Positions 1 through 9,368 of a stretch of DNA of 64,000 nt are shown in pieces. The notes under the pieces are model-generated. The model searched no databases. It worked only from the letters and a program-made list of their open reading frames with translations, and was not told the origin of the DNA. The first letter of the stretch is position 1; each line of letters begins with the position of its first letter. A program made the position numbers and the translations under genes. The DNA is from Argyresthia goedartella (lineage: Eukaryota > Arthropoda > Insecta > Lepidoptera > Argyresthiidae): assembly GCA_949825045.1 (NCBI GenBank), contig OX463806.1:41998208-42062207 (forward strand), in the 5' to 3' direction.

Positions 1-29
1 AGCAACGGAGGAATTTCATCTATACCAAA

Positions 30-768
30 AGACTTCTTACTCTTAAGGCCTTATATTATATTAAATGTTTCTTTTGGTTCAACAGGTGTGAGGAAAAAAG
101 AATTTGTTATTTTACTTGCGGGAAGATTGTTTTTCTCTGATCTAGATTTATGTGACTTTCCTATAGAAGCAAATAGATTATTGAATTCATTTGCAACTAT
201 TTTCGGGTTAGATAAAGTATTGTTCGAAAATTTGAGTCTTATATTTTGTATAATTTTATATTTGTTTGTTACATTGTGTATTATTTTCCACATACATTGG
301 GTTTTATTAACTGAACTATTAAATTTATATATGTTGATAAGTTTCTTAGATTTACAAACTATTCTTTTTAGAGATTTGCAGTACATTTTATAGTAGTTTC
401 GTAGAACTTTATTATTAGTCTGTGATATTAGTAGTTTTAATTGTCTTTTATTGCGACATGATATTTTTATACCCTTAGTTAGGTAAGTATTTTTCTGGTT
501 TGGCTTATATTTTATTAATACATTTATTTAGGGCTGTATGTATAATATTATCAAATGTATTAAGATTATCATTCACATTTTTATCAGGTACTAATATACT
601 TTCCCAGTCTACTGTTGAGATTTCGTTTTTAAATCTATTTATATTGAAATCGTTAAAATTACGCTTGATCAATGTAAAGTGGTTAGGGTTTTGAATATTA
701 AGAGGAGTAGAAAACAAGACACTTCTATGATCCGACAGACCTACAGAGATTGCAAAACAAACTATCAT
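30..768 (-). pseudogene. LINE relic: endonuclease C-terminus and linker
   Basis: This minus-strand fragment carries the end of a non-LTR retrotransposon endonuclease and the linker that precedes reverse transcriptase. The reading begins with the catalytic SDH motif (GLSDHRSVLF) near 735 and runs toward lower coordinates. A frame change near 515 separates it from a lysine- and asparagine-rich linker that stays readable to about position 50. The RT domain would lie beyond the left edge of the window. The SDH signature and linker style fit the CR1/Jockey group, but the exact clade is not resolved. At the right end it abuts the palindromic RT segment at 742-963. It is degenerate and presumably inactive. 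Confidence 0.7.
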
Positions 769-963
769 CTTTTACTTATGCCCTCCATCAACTAAAAAGG
801 GTAACTGATGTCAAAACTGCGCTCACAGCCTACTATGCATACCACTATCGTATGGTATTATATTATGCATAGTAGGCTGTGAGCGCAGTTTTGACATCAG
901 TTACCCTTTTTAGTTGATGGAGGGCATAAGTAAAAGATGATAGTTTGTTTTGCAATCTCTGTA
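742..963. repeat. Perfect 99-bp-arm palindrome in LINE RT sequence
   Basis: Bases 742-840 are the exact reverse complement of 865-963, with a 24-bp spacer at 841-864. Both arms encode the same piece of a LINE RT C-terminal region (it reads TYALHQLKRV on both strands). Most of the spacer recurs at about 1237-1258, where the sense-strand element continues. The structure is an inverted duplication inside one LINE copy. Confidence 0.95.
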
Positions 964-1231
964 TGTAAGGTTTCCAGCTCAAGTTTGTGTCTAGATCGAT
1001 CCCCAACAAGGTTGCTGTCTTTGTAGTCTCCAGTGGTATTTGTTTATAGCAATATGAAATTTGTAATGGGACTTTTTGTGAGGGTTTGAATTGAATTATA
1101 TTAGTTTTTTTAAGGTTGAGTTCTAAATTTGATTCATCTAGCCAGTCGGTGATCTTATCTAAGGTCATATATAAGCTTTGGTTTAATTCGGTGGTATTCG
1201 AGCAGGAAAAGTGGAAAAAGAAAAAGCACAT
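865..1231 (-). pseudogene. LINE RT C-terminal segment, inverted
   Basis: This minus-strand reading of about 120 residues corresponds to the RT thumb and following region of a CR1/Jockey-like LINE. It contains a LNLKKTNIIQF-type strand followed by LLGIDLDTNLSWKPYI, the usual 'lGi.lD..L.W..Hi' block. Its end is the palindrome described at 742-963. The downstream portion of the same element (1231-1683) is on the plus strand, so this segment is inverted relative to its own 3' end. That is the arrangement expected from 5' inversion (twin priming) during LINE integration. Confidence 0.75.
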
Positions 1232-2007
1232 TCCAGACTATCGTATGGTATTATATTATGGGGGAATTGTTGTGAAATAAAGGATATTTTTATTCTACAA
1301 AAGAAATGTATTAGAATACTTACAAATATTGACCAAATGGTATCTTGTAGATCTTATTTTGTAAAACTCCAAATACTTACCTTAACTTCTATCTATATAT
1401 TAGAATCTTGCAAATTTGTAAGAAAACATGGTAACTTATACTCCCCTCTAGAAAATAAAAATAAAAGGAATAATCGAGACCAAAATAAATTAAAGAAACC
1501 ATTTTCAAAGTTAGAACTCGTGTCTTCTAGTCCCCATCATATGGCCATCAAAATATACAATCACATACCAAATTAATTAAAAAACATAGAGAAAGAAACA
1601 CTATTCATTACTTATTTAAAGAAGTTCCTCATTGAAAAATGCTATTATGATGTGAAAGAATTTTTCAATGATAAAATTAGGTAAACATTTCTAGTCGCTA
1701 ATTACTTTTTCATTACATGTTATTACTAATTTAATGTTTATATAATTTACTCTTAATTTATTTATTTATTGTTAATAATAATAATCTCTACAATATTTTG
1801 TTAATTGTCTCTATACAATTTTGAACATAAATGTAATCATTTTTCAATTTTTTTTTTCAATTTTTCGTAAAATGGACAACTGGCTGTCCTTCGCATGTTG
1901 CTGTGCCCTAGCAGGGCGTCACAATGTACTAACTTTTATTTTACCACCTTGTGCAATTTTGTGACTTTGCAATAAACTATTATGAATTATGAATTATGAA
2001 TTATGAA
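1231..2007 (+). pseudogene. LINE RT C-terminus and 3' UTR
   Basis: The plus-strand reading from about 1231 (SYGIILWGNCCEIKDIFILQ and onward) is the C-terminal tail of a CR1/Jockey-like RT. The 'YG..lWG......i..lQKk..R.l' block is typical. A stop occurs near 1576, but related coding sense continues to about 1683 (FLIEKCYYDVKEF). The remainder is an AT-rich 3' UTR that ends with three to four copies of the heptamer TTATGAA near 1980-2007, the kind of short tandem tail used by CR1-type elements. The 5' part of this copy is the inverted segment at 865-1231. Confidence 0.75.
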
Positions 2008-2500
2008 CTAATAAAGATAAAGTAGTTAATCTGTTGCAAACAACGTATGGATCCTTTTGTGCTCCGAAATTTATTTATTATTATTATCATTAAAAAAATA
2101 TAATCAATAAAAAGTTACACATTGTTAAATCGACAATTTATTAGCAATAGACAAATTAAACACTTATTTACATTTACACACGATCAATTAATATAGATCG
2201 CTAATCACGATTCTATAATACATACCCTTGACGTACCGTGACGAAGTAAAATATCAGTAAATATATTGAAAAATATCAGAAGCACCTTCGAATATAATGT
2301 CTATTGGGATATTTTGACGAATCATGAATGTTAATCCGGATATAAACTATATATACTACATATACTTTACCTTTAAATACGTACAATAACTTTTACAAAA
2401 GAGAGGTAGAGCTCTTTAATACGTTTCTTATAAGATAAAAGAGTGGGACTGTCTCTTGTAGTGCAAGGAAGTGCGTTCTAAAGTCGGACCGCCCGTAACC
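2008..2500. other. AT-rich spacer
   Basis: I see no coding region, terminal repeat or RNA gene here. The sequence is AT-rich and without obvious internal structure. Confidence 0.5.
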
Positions 2501-2609
2501 TGAGTGAGTGTTTAAACGCAGCATTGTTATGCCGCGGAGTGGCTAAAAGTGAGACATGTGAGATCTCCGGTGCCGATCTCCCGAAAAGAGGTACTCAAAA
2601 TGGTCTCGA

Positions 2610-2766
2610 AGGTAGTTGGGGTGGCTCGGATGTTTCCTGTCAGCCCTGGGTTTGCTGGAAGAAATCTCTATATAGAGATAAGCACGCCTTTGTATACCAA
2701 CTGTGTTTGTAATTGTAAAATAATGTGTATGTGCAATAAAGTATAAAGATAAAGAAAGATAAAGAT
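2610..2766 (+). repeat. LINE 3' end fragment with AGATAAAG tail
   Basis: The block with GCTGGAAGAAATCTCTATAT, then CGCCTTTGTA and GTGCAATAAAGTATAAAG, resembles a 3' UTR seen on many lepidopteran LINE copies. It ends in repeats of AGATAAAG. The same block occurs in reverse at about 13450-13500, downstream of an identifiable LINE ORF C-terminus, which supports the assignment. Confidence 0.55.
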
Positions 2767-2769
2767 TTA

Positions 2770-3180
2770 TCAAGATATTCTACAGATAATAAAGAATGTG
2801 AGAGTCTCGGCGAACTCTTTGCGATTTTGAGAAACATGGTCAATTTTGCAAAGTCTAAAGATAAAACGAATCCCGAGGTTCTGTAGTCGCTCGAGTTTAT
2901 TCAGTTTCCTTCGTTCGCACTCGCCCAGGCAACATCGGCATAGTCGATTAGCGGCATGAGAAGGTAATGTACAATAATAATTTTGGTCTGCCGTGGCAAG
3001 AAATTCTGCAGATGCCTGAGGGAATGGAAAGACGCTAAGACCCGTCTGCTGACCTCGCATATATGTGGAGACCAACACAGCTGGTTATCAAAGATGACCC
3101 CGAGGTCTTTCGCCTTAGCAGTGTACTCTATTGTAGAACCATTATAAGTTACAGGAACGATAGGTTTCTGTAATCATTTT
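2770..3180 (-). pseudogene. LINE reverse transcriptase C-terminal relic
   Basis: Read on the minus strand, this relic starts near 3175 with an 'NGSTIEY...KDLGVIFDNQLCW' block, the RT thumb region of a Jockey-type LINE. It then shifts frame and continues through LIDYADVAWA to NKLERLQNLGIRFIF, the usual 'DYAdv......l.kLErlQN.ciRfIf' block. At least two frame changes are needed, so it is not functional. No endonuclease or palm motifs are present, so this is a 3' fragment. It differs in family from the LINE at 742-2007. Confidence 0.75.
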
Positions 3181-3184
3181 ATCG

Positions 3185-3600
3185 GGTTAACCAACAGCTC
3201 CTGGGGACGAGGCCCTGTTCTGCACAATGTCGAGGGTAGCATTTAATTACACAACACACACATCAATTAACTTCTGCATTGCCTGCGTATTGGTCACTTA
3301 TACCTAATCCCGGACCATTCCAGGAGGTGCTTTGTACGAGCCTAGCAATAGTCCGCACAGTTCATCCGTTGGGGTGTCACGTGCGAGCGTAGCCGCTCGC
3401 TCCTGGCAACTCTACTCGACCACACCCGCAGCTAAGAGATCTCTAACTTTACCATCTTCTCCATACCTAAGAATAAGCACTACTGGTAATAATCAACAAC
3501 ACGACCCCAAAAGTATTAAGTTCATGTAAATAGTTTTTAACTTTAGTTTAAATAAAGTGTAAACTTTGTAGTTTACTTTCTTTATACCCAGTTCCCAGTT
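3185..3600. other. Unassigned region before the gypsy relic
   Basis: An open reading of 65 codons at 3332-3529 has no recognisable domain. The stretch ends with an AATAAAG-like signal near 3550. It could be degenerate sequence of the retroelement that becomes recognisable from about 3620, but I cannot show that. Confidence 0.3.
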
Positions 3601-3619
3601 TAATGTATTTCAGAGTTTA

Positions 3620-3970
3620 GGAAAATGCAGGAGCATTGTCGTCCGTCGAAAAGTGCTTGGTCAAGTCTGTTACATGTGGTAGCTAATAAGAATAGTTATA
3701 TAGGTATATCCAACCGTGTGGTGATTATAGGCAGCTGAACGCCATCACCAAACCAGACCGACACCCGATACCTAGGCTTGATGATTTCGCTAACCTTCTA
3801 GCTGGAAAATCTGTGTTTTCACGAATTGATGTTACATCGGAATTGCTTGCGATTACATCGGAATTATTGCCTATTCGAATTCGTAAGAATGTCATTCGGT
3901 CTAAGCAATACCGCCCAAAACTTCAAGCCGCTCGCTCTGGCCGGTTTGCCTCACGCACACAAACATGAAG
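3620..3970 (+). pseudogene. Ty3/gypsy retroelement: reverse transcriptase relic
   Basis: The plus strand encodes, across two or three frames, the front half of a Ty3/gypsy-type reverse transcriptase. Visible blocks in order are CRPSKSAWSSLL (about 3649), CGDYRQLNAITKPDRH followed by PIPRLDDF (about 3715-3790), GKSVFSRID (about 3805-3832) and FGLSNTAQNF (about 3895-3925). The catalytic YxDD block that should follow is absent, because the copy degrades after 3970. The RNase H and integrase parts of what looks like the same element are on the same strand at 6055-6793 and 11072-11545. Confidence 0.85.
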
Positions 3971-4149
3971 CGCATAAAATACCTAAAATCGATTAGTGAT
4001 AGAAACTCGGTGCGCCCTTAAGAGTTAGACATAGACAGCTATAGCTATAGTGCCTAACATAGATAATCAACTGGGTACATATGACACACTATTATTTTTA
4101 TTTGGTTCATTTTTATTTCCATACAACAAAAGTATATGACCGTTGGAAA

Positions 4150-4650
4150 AGTTGTTGGATTATTGAAAAATCTATTAAAATACGGCGACTCATCACTAAT
4201 AAAGGTATAAAAATGGACGGAGCAATTTTTCAAACTAAGTATTTAAGCAAAAATAATAAAACAATGTTTAAAAAGGAAAACCTATTGGATTACTGAACGA
4301 AATTATGTATTTTAGGATATAAAAACATTAAAAAATAATAATGACGGAGTTCTTTTTCAGTAGAAGATAGAGTGAAAAATATTAAAAAGTTAATTTTAGG
4401 TATCACGTAAATCGAAAAAATGTTGGATTCTTAAACATACCTATTCTAAATAGTACAAACTTAAGTATACAGAAAGTATTTCAGACTGAGGAAATGTTCA
4501 CAGAGTTATACACGATTTTCATGTTTAGGTGAAAATATCTAACTTGTCGTAGCAAAATTTATTGGATTATTGTGAATCTATAATATGTATCGCCTAACTT
4601 CATCACATGCAAAATTTCAAAGACGGAGGAATTTTTCGAGTTTGTCAATT
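4150..4650. repeat. Degenerate tandem repeat, about 130-140 bp, four units
   Basis: Two anchors recur in register. TTGGATT(A/C)TTG-like occurs at 4155, 4284, 4423 and 4562. GACGGAGGAATTTTTC-like occurs at 4216, 4343, 4485 and 4622. The two series are about 60 bp apart in every unit, giving periods of about 127-142 bp. No coding function is visible. It lies between the gypsy RT relic and the minus-strand RNase H LINE. Confidence 0.7.
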
Positions 4651-4726
4651 GTCAATTGTAAGACGGGCTGGTTTCCGCAACTCGACGACGAAAGCGCCTA
4701 TTTTGCGTGTGGGTGGGAATGCGACA

Positions 4727-5611
4727 TCATTCGAGCCAACCCAACTCCTCCAGGAACGCCAGCAGGCCCTTTACGTTACCGACTATCCCTGGAAGGTCCC
4801 TCGATTGACCGAGGTGTTTAGCCCTGTAGTCCGCTACTTCTGTGCACTCCATGAGGACGTGAGCAGCCGTTTCTTCTGCCTCCAAGCAGGCTCTGCAAAG
4901 GGGGCTGTCGGTAACACCTAGGACATATAGATGTTTACTAAAGAAACCATGGCCAGTAAGTGCTGCAGTCACCAGTCGCATGCGCGGCCTACTAAGTCGA
5001 AGCAAGGTCTTAGCCAGCCTAGCGCTAGGGGACGGCAAGGCCAGCTTAGCCTGCCTGCACTCCTCATGGTTTGTCCAAAGAGTGGCATGATCATTCCTGG
5101 TCGACTCTCTCAGAAATGAGCGTACCATCTTGAAGGGAAGAGGGATGATAGGTTCGGGACCATACGCTGTCAAGCTAGATCTTTTACGCGCCAACTCATC
5201 CGCTGCATCGTTACCTCTTGATCCGCTGTGTCCTTTTATCCATTGAAGGATTACGCGGTTATGTTGACATACCTCCATTAGTCGTTTGTGACACTCGTAG
5301 ATTAGCCCTGAGTTAATAGTGTTGCTATTTAGGGCTTGTAGGACGGCCATGCTATCCGAGAGTATTCGAATGGAGGAATCTCTTACCTTTCTCGATGCTA
5401 TGGCATTAGCGGCCGAGATGATGCCCATGCATTCAGCTTGAAAGACAGTATTATGGGCACCCAGTGGAATGGCTATCTTGATGTTTAGGTCCTCCGAGAA
5501 GGTGCCTGAACCAGTGCCTGCTTCAGTTTTTGAACCATCGGTAAAAATTCTGAGCTCTTTAACGTCGAGCCCCTCAACCCGATGTTTAGGGATTCTGTCA
5601 CTGCAAGCCAT
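4727..5611 (-). CDS. LINE ORF2 C-terminus: RNase H domain and zinc-knuckle-like motif
   Basis: This 294-codon minus-strand reading is the C-terminal part of a non-LTR retrotransposon ORF2 with an RNase H domain. Candidate RNase H catalytic residues are D25 (FTDGS), E60 (QAECMGI), D86 (LSDSMA) and D135 (GNDAADELA), with H128 in KGHSGSRGN. A CX2CX8HX4C motif follows (C239, C242, H251, C256), as is common after RNase H in I/LOA/R1-type LINEs. The upstream RT C-terminus is in the same frame at 5615-6046 and is separated only by a stop codon created by a 42-bp tandem duplication. Without that duplication the two would read as one protein. RNase H presumably helps remove template RNA during target-primed reverse transcription. 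The clade assignment is tentative. Confidence 0.85.
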   Translation of the reverse strand: MACSDRIPKHRVEGLDVKELRIFTDGSKTEAGTGSGTFSEDLNIKIAIPLGAHNTVFQAECMGIISAANAIASRKVRDSSIRILSDSMAVLQALNSNTINSGLIYECHKRLMEVCQHNRVILQWIKGHSGSRGNDAADELARKRSSLTAYGPEPIIPLPFKMVRSFLRESTRNDHATLWTNHEECRQAKLALPSPSARLAKTLLRLSRPRMRLVTAALTGHGFFSKHLYVLGVTDSPLCRACLEAEETAAHVLMECTEVADYRAKHLGQSRDLPGIVGNVKGLLAFLEELGWLE

Positions 5612-5653
5612 TGTTTAGGGAAACTGTTTAGGGATTCTGTCACTGCAAGCCAT
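5583..5653 (-). repeat. In-frame 42-bp tandem duplication
   Basis: A 29-bp word (beginning TGTTTAGGGATTCTGTCACT on the plus strand) occurs at 5583-5611 and again at 5625-5653, exactly 42 bp apart. On the coding (minus) strand each copy encodes MACSDRIPK. Because 42 is divisible by three the frame is kept, but the intervening bases create a TAA, breaking an otherwise continuous ORF. Confidence 0.95.
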
Positions 5654-6046
5654 AGAGATGGGAAATTTTTTGTAAACTTCCCCTAGGATGGCGGTGTGTG
5701 AAGTCCTGTTTTTCCTCCAAAGTCCTAAGGTGTTAAGTCTCACCGCAGATGACGCGGCCTCCTGCTTAATATACAGCTGGAGTGGCGGAAGACACAGCAT
5801 GGCCTCCATTGCTGCTGTTGGAGTAGTTCTCATACTACCTGTGATAGCCATGCAGGCCAGCCTTTGGAAGCTTTGGAGTTTGCTTACCATTGTGGTTAGT
5901 TTGGTCCTGGTCCACCACACCACAGCTCCGTAGCAGACAAGAGGACGGATCACCGTTACGTACAGCCAAAGAATGATGTTGGGAGAAAGTCCCCACTTTT
6001 TCCCCACCATTCTCCGACAATTTTTCAGGTTACATATGCTCCGTTT
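5615..6046 (-). pseudogene. LINE RT C-terminal domain, same element as 4727-5611
   Basis: The minus strand reads NCRRMVGKKWGLSPNIILWL, then RPLVCYGAVVWW and MAITGSMRTTPTAAMEAMLC. This is the RT thumb to pre-RNase H region typical of RNase H-bearing insect LINEs. It ends at a TAA that lies inside a duplicated 42-bp block. The 5' end is at about 6046, where sense of the plus-strand gypsy RNase H relic begins, so the LINE is 5'-truncated and inserted antisense into the retroelement. Confidence 0.8.
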
Positions 6047-6048
6047 AT

Positions 6049-6793
6049 CGGACTATACAGGAGGCCGTCACATCACCGGATGCGTCACACATCGCATCCG
6101 GTGGCTGACGCTCCCACAGCGCTCATGACTTATGCGTCAGTTTTTTGCGTGGGTGCTGATTTGTAGCAGCGCATCAACAATTCGAGGAAATCTTTAGGTT
6201 ATTTCTCCAAAAAAAATAATGATTCTCATTTAGGTTATTTCTCCAAAAAAATAATAATGATTCTCAACCTTATGATCGCGAATTTTTCGCAATATTTTGA
6301 AGTATCAGACATGTTTGTCCTTTGATAGAATGTTGACAGCTAACAATATTTACCGAACACAAACAGTTACAGTTTGCATTTTGCAATGAGAAAGAGACAC
6401 CTAGACGAACTCGCCAGTTGGCCTATATCAGTGAATTTACCACCGACATTCAGCGCGTGAAAGGAATAGACAATGTGGTTACCATACCATTATCTCGTAT
6501 GGAGACGATACACTATCCAACCATCATATATTACTCAACTTTAGCAGATATCCAAGTATCAGACAGTTACCTTGTACAGTACTCGTAATTTTAAAACAGA
6601 TTAGCTTACCGTCTTGTAATAAAACTATAATTTGTGAAATTTGTGAAGTCTACCAACAGGGCCCCACCATACTTACCCGAGCAATTTCGGAAATTAGCCT
6701 AAGAGTCCATACACAGTCTGAGCCATGCTTACATTTGAGTATCGCGAAGACTTATTCAGGTAATATTTTTTTGGCCAGACATGAATCGGGATA
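6049..6793 (+). pseudogene. Ty3/gypsy retroelement: RNase H and integrase zinc-finger relic
   Basis: The plus strand resumes gypsy-type pol just where the antisense LINE ends. Blocks in order are IQEAVT (6055), ADAPTALMTYAS (about 6110-6140), GYFSKK (about 6200), YDREFFAIF (about 6272), IFTEHKQLQFAF (about 6345), RQLAYISEFTTDIQRVKG (about 6410-6465), and an HHCC-like IFFWPDMNRD at about 6763-6793. Stops and several frame changes are present. A 36-bp direct duplication (6193 and 6229) falls in the GYFSKK region. The catalytic sequence is degraded: the usual TDHKP block has E in place of D and Q in place of P. The relic stops at 6793, where a LINE is inserted. Confidence 0.85.
6193..6266. repeat. 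36-bp tandem duplication in the gypsy relic
   Basis: TTTAGGTTATTTCTCC followed by an A-run and AATGATTCTCA occurs at 6193 and again at 6229. The two copies differ by only one or two bases in the A/AAT run, so the duplication is young relative to the decay of the surrounding coding sequence. Confidence 0.9.
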
Positions 6794-6809
6794 GCTAGCA
6801 AAAACACTA

Positions 6810-7770
6810 CAATGTTATGCCAAAGAGCAAAGTGAGTTAGCAGAACTCAGAGCCGCGACGTCTGAGTTAGTACAGCTACAACGCCAGAATGCGGAATTGG
6901 TGGGCGTTCTAATTGAGAATGAGGAGAATGAGACCAGCAAGGAGGACGAGCCCACATCACTAACTTTGGTCTCGACCCCCCTCAATGAGAGTGTTGCAGC
7001 GTCCACCGCTGCCCCAACCAAAAAACAGCGTCGCCGTCGTCGACGAGGAGACACCTCGCAGCTCAACAGCGCGAGCACCGCGCCGCTCGCTGTCCGTGTG
7101 TCATGCCGCAAGCTGCCCCGAGGGCCGCGCCGTTCGCCGTTGCGCACGTTGCGACGCTCGCTGCCGCGAATGCCGCGCCAACCGCTGCCACGTGCATCAA
7201 ACCGCACTCCAACACGTGTGTCCCGCCACTCACCTCCACTCGTGTACCGCCAGCTACCAAAATATGTGCTCAGAGAAAAACTCTGTTGTTCTCCGACAAA
7301 GTAGGTGCAGGATTTGGGACTCTATTACATAACCGGCTTAAAAAAAGTAATTAACATTTGCTGTCCAAATAGTTCATTTGTAGATCTAGTGAAGATGATT
7401 AGTCGCGGTATCTATGATGAGTACAGCACTATTGTAATTATGGTAGGAAATCATTCAAACATTAGTCGGAATGATTTGAATAAAAGTGTTGAAACACTTC
7501 TAGACTTACATAGTAGGATGAAATGCAAATTTATACTATGCAATTTTCCATATGCCTGTAATTTGACAGAACTACAGAACAAATCTGTGCATAGAATGAA
7601 TATTCATTTATTTAATTTAACATGTCGTCACAGCGATGCTATTTTATTTTCGACATGAATAATTTTATTCATAACTTTACTCTGACACGGGATACATTGT
7701 ACCTGTCTAATAAATAAAGAAAATTAGTAGCTACATTGTTAGCTTATAATATATGCGACGCAGCTATAGT
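6810..7770 (+). pseudogene. LINE ORF1: coiled coil, Ala/Pro-rich region, SGNH-hydrolase-like domain
   Basis: ORF1 of the LINE starts inside a leucine/glutamate-rich heptad stretch (SELAELRAATSELVQLQRQN) that should form a coiled coil. A basic RRRRRRG patch (about 7030) and an alanine/proline-rich linker follow. From about 7285 the reading resembles the SGNH/esterase-like domain found in ORF1 of many CR1 elements: VGAGFGTLL (block I position), TIVIMVGNHSN, and CKFILCNFPYACNLTELQNK. The tail TRDTLYLSNK...VATLLAYNI ends near 7770. Frame changes near 7100 and 7340, a TAG at 7302 and another stop near 7656 make it a pseudogene. The residue aligned with the usual catalytic serine is not clearly preserved. 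ORF1 proteins normally bind LINE RNA. Confidence 0.65.
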
Positions 7771-7877
7771 TGGTTTAACTAAGTTCAACTTGACATCAGC
7801 TTATTTTAAGAGTAATATGACATGCACCCCTATTGGGAATTCACCTGTTAATTATACTTTGCATGCAACATTGGAAT

Positions 7878-8697
7878 CTGTTCCAAGTAATTTAAATTAG
7901 TTCATAAGACAATAGAGGAAATCTCTAGCATACAAGAGCCACTAAATATATCAAAATGTAAGCTCCAGTTAAATATTGCCCATCAAAACATCCAGGGGCT
8001 ACCTGGCAAAGAACTTGTATTAGAATTATTTCTAAAAAATTCTGACATTGATATTATTTGTGTTATTGAACACTGGTTGAAGGAAAATATGATGTCTTTT
8101 AACATAAATAATTACAAAATTGTCAGTTGTTACAATAGAAAGACTGCTGATAGAGGTGGTTCTTTAATCTTAGTGAAAAATAATATTAAGGTGAAACAAC
8201 GGAAAGATATTCTTGCACTTACTGTTGAAAGACAAATAGAGGTATCCTGTGTTGAGTTAGATAGCCATATTATTGTTTGTGTCTACAGGCCACCGAGGGA
8301 TGAAAAAGGCCATGGCAATTTCGAAATATTTGAGAAAATTATGGAGGAAGCCCTCATTAAACTTTGTAATAACAGAAAAAAGTTAATTATTTGTGGCGAT
8401 CTTAATGTAGATCTGCTTGTAGATACAACACTGAAGCGACGATTAATAACTCTGTTCAAATCATTTAATTTATGTCATGTATTTCTAGAGCCGACTAGAA
8501 TTACACTTACCAGCCAAACTTGCTTAGATAACGTTTTTTGTGACTGTGCATTCACAAGTAAAAGTGTAATTAACTGCTTACCCTCCGATCACAGTGGTCA
8601 AACAGTTTCATTCCCAATTACTATTAAGGATAAGACTGGTCCATCATTTTATAGGCCTATTACATCCCATAGACTAGAGACATATACGAAAACTTAG
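7878..8697 (+). pseudogene. LINE ORF2: AP-type endonuclease domain
   Basis: This is the apurinic-like endonuclease that nicks target DNA to prime reverse transcription. Motifs in order are HQNIQGLPGK (N-terminal Asn motif, about 7985), VIEHWL (catalytic Glu, about 8063), CVYRPP (about 8280), CGDLNVDL (GDxNxD, about 8393) and SDHSGQ (catalytic His, about 8587). The sense begins well before the first in-frame ATG at 8077. The reading ends with a stop near 8697, and the linker continues in another frame from about 8706. All key endonuclease residues appear intact. Confidence 0.85.
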
Positions 8698-8705
8698 ATA
8701 TAAAT

Positions 8706-9368
8706 TTGCCAGTACCGGATTTTAATGAACAAAACCCAAACAAAATCTACTCAGACTTCTTCAACATTATTCAGACAGGATTCAATAAAGTTTTCAAATT
8801 AAAGAAAGTCAGTGACTACAACGGTAAATCTAAATTTAATGACTGGGCAACGTTTGGAATTCGTAAAAGTAGAGTTATCTTGTATGACCTTTATGATCAA
8901 AAAACCTATAACTTTGATCGAAAATTTCATGACTATGTTAAAAAATATTCCAAAACTTTCAATTTGGTTTGTAGAACTGCAAAAACTTTACACATTAATA
9001 GAAAAATTCAAAATTCAAATAATAGAATGAAAACAGTTTGGCAAATAATAAACCGCGAAACTGGCAAAGTTATACCAAGGGACAGTGATTTCTGCCTAAA
9101 GATAGGTGATGATGTTGTTAAATCCAACGCTGATGTTGCTCGAGCTTTTGAAACATTCTTCACCAATGTACCCGTACTCACAACGGACCGTCTAAATTCA
9201 TCTCCATTTGAAGCAGAGACTTTATTAAAAAATAACACTAGCGTCAGTAATGTATATTTAAAATTTCATCATGTATATCCCCAGGACATTGTCAAAACGT
9301 TTAAATTACTTAACTTAAAAAATACGGAAGACCTGTATCAGTCAAAGTCATTGGTTCAGTATTTCTAG
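8706..9368 (+). pseudogene. LINE ORF2 linker between endonuclease and RT
   Basis: This 220-codon open stretch joins the endonuclease and RT domains of the same LINE. It is lysine-rich and contains RMKTVWQIINRETGKVIP and ARAFETFFTNV, which match the conserved linker pattern 'k.tW.iin...g' and 'an.FN.fF..v' of CR1/Jockey elements. Near 9330 a single-base frame change moves the sense to the frame of the RT reading (VIAPHLAYIFNKCVVDGAFP), so this part ends early. Confidence 0.75.

Noticed and set aside
4585..5119. Plus-strand open readings of 62-104 codons
   Set aside because: They are antisense to the RNase H LINE, whose catalytic motifs identify the minus strand as coding.
6985..7354. Cysteine- and arginine-rich plus-strand readings that look like a zinc-finger protein
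   Set aside because: They are alternative frames of the LINE ORF1 Ala/Pro/Arg-rich linker. The sense frame leads into the SGNH-like domain.
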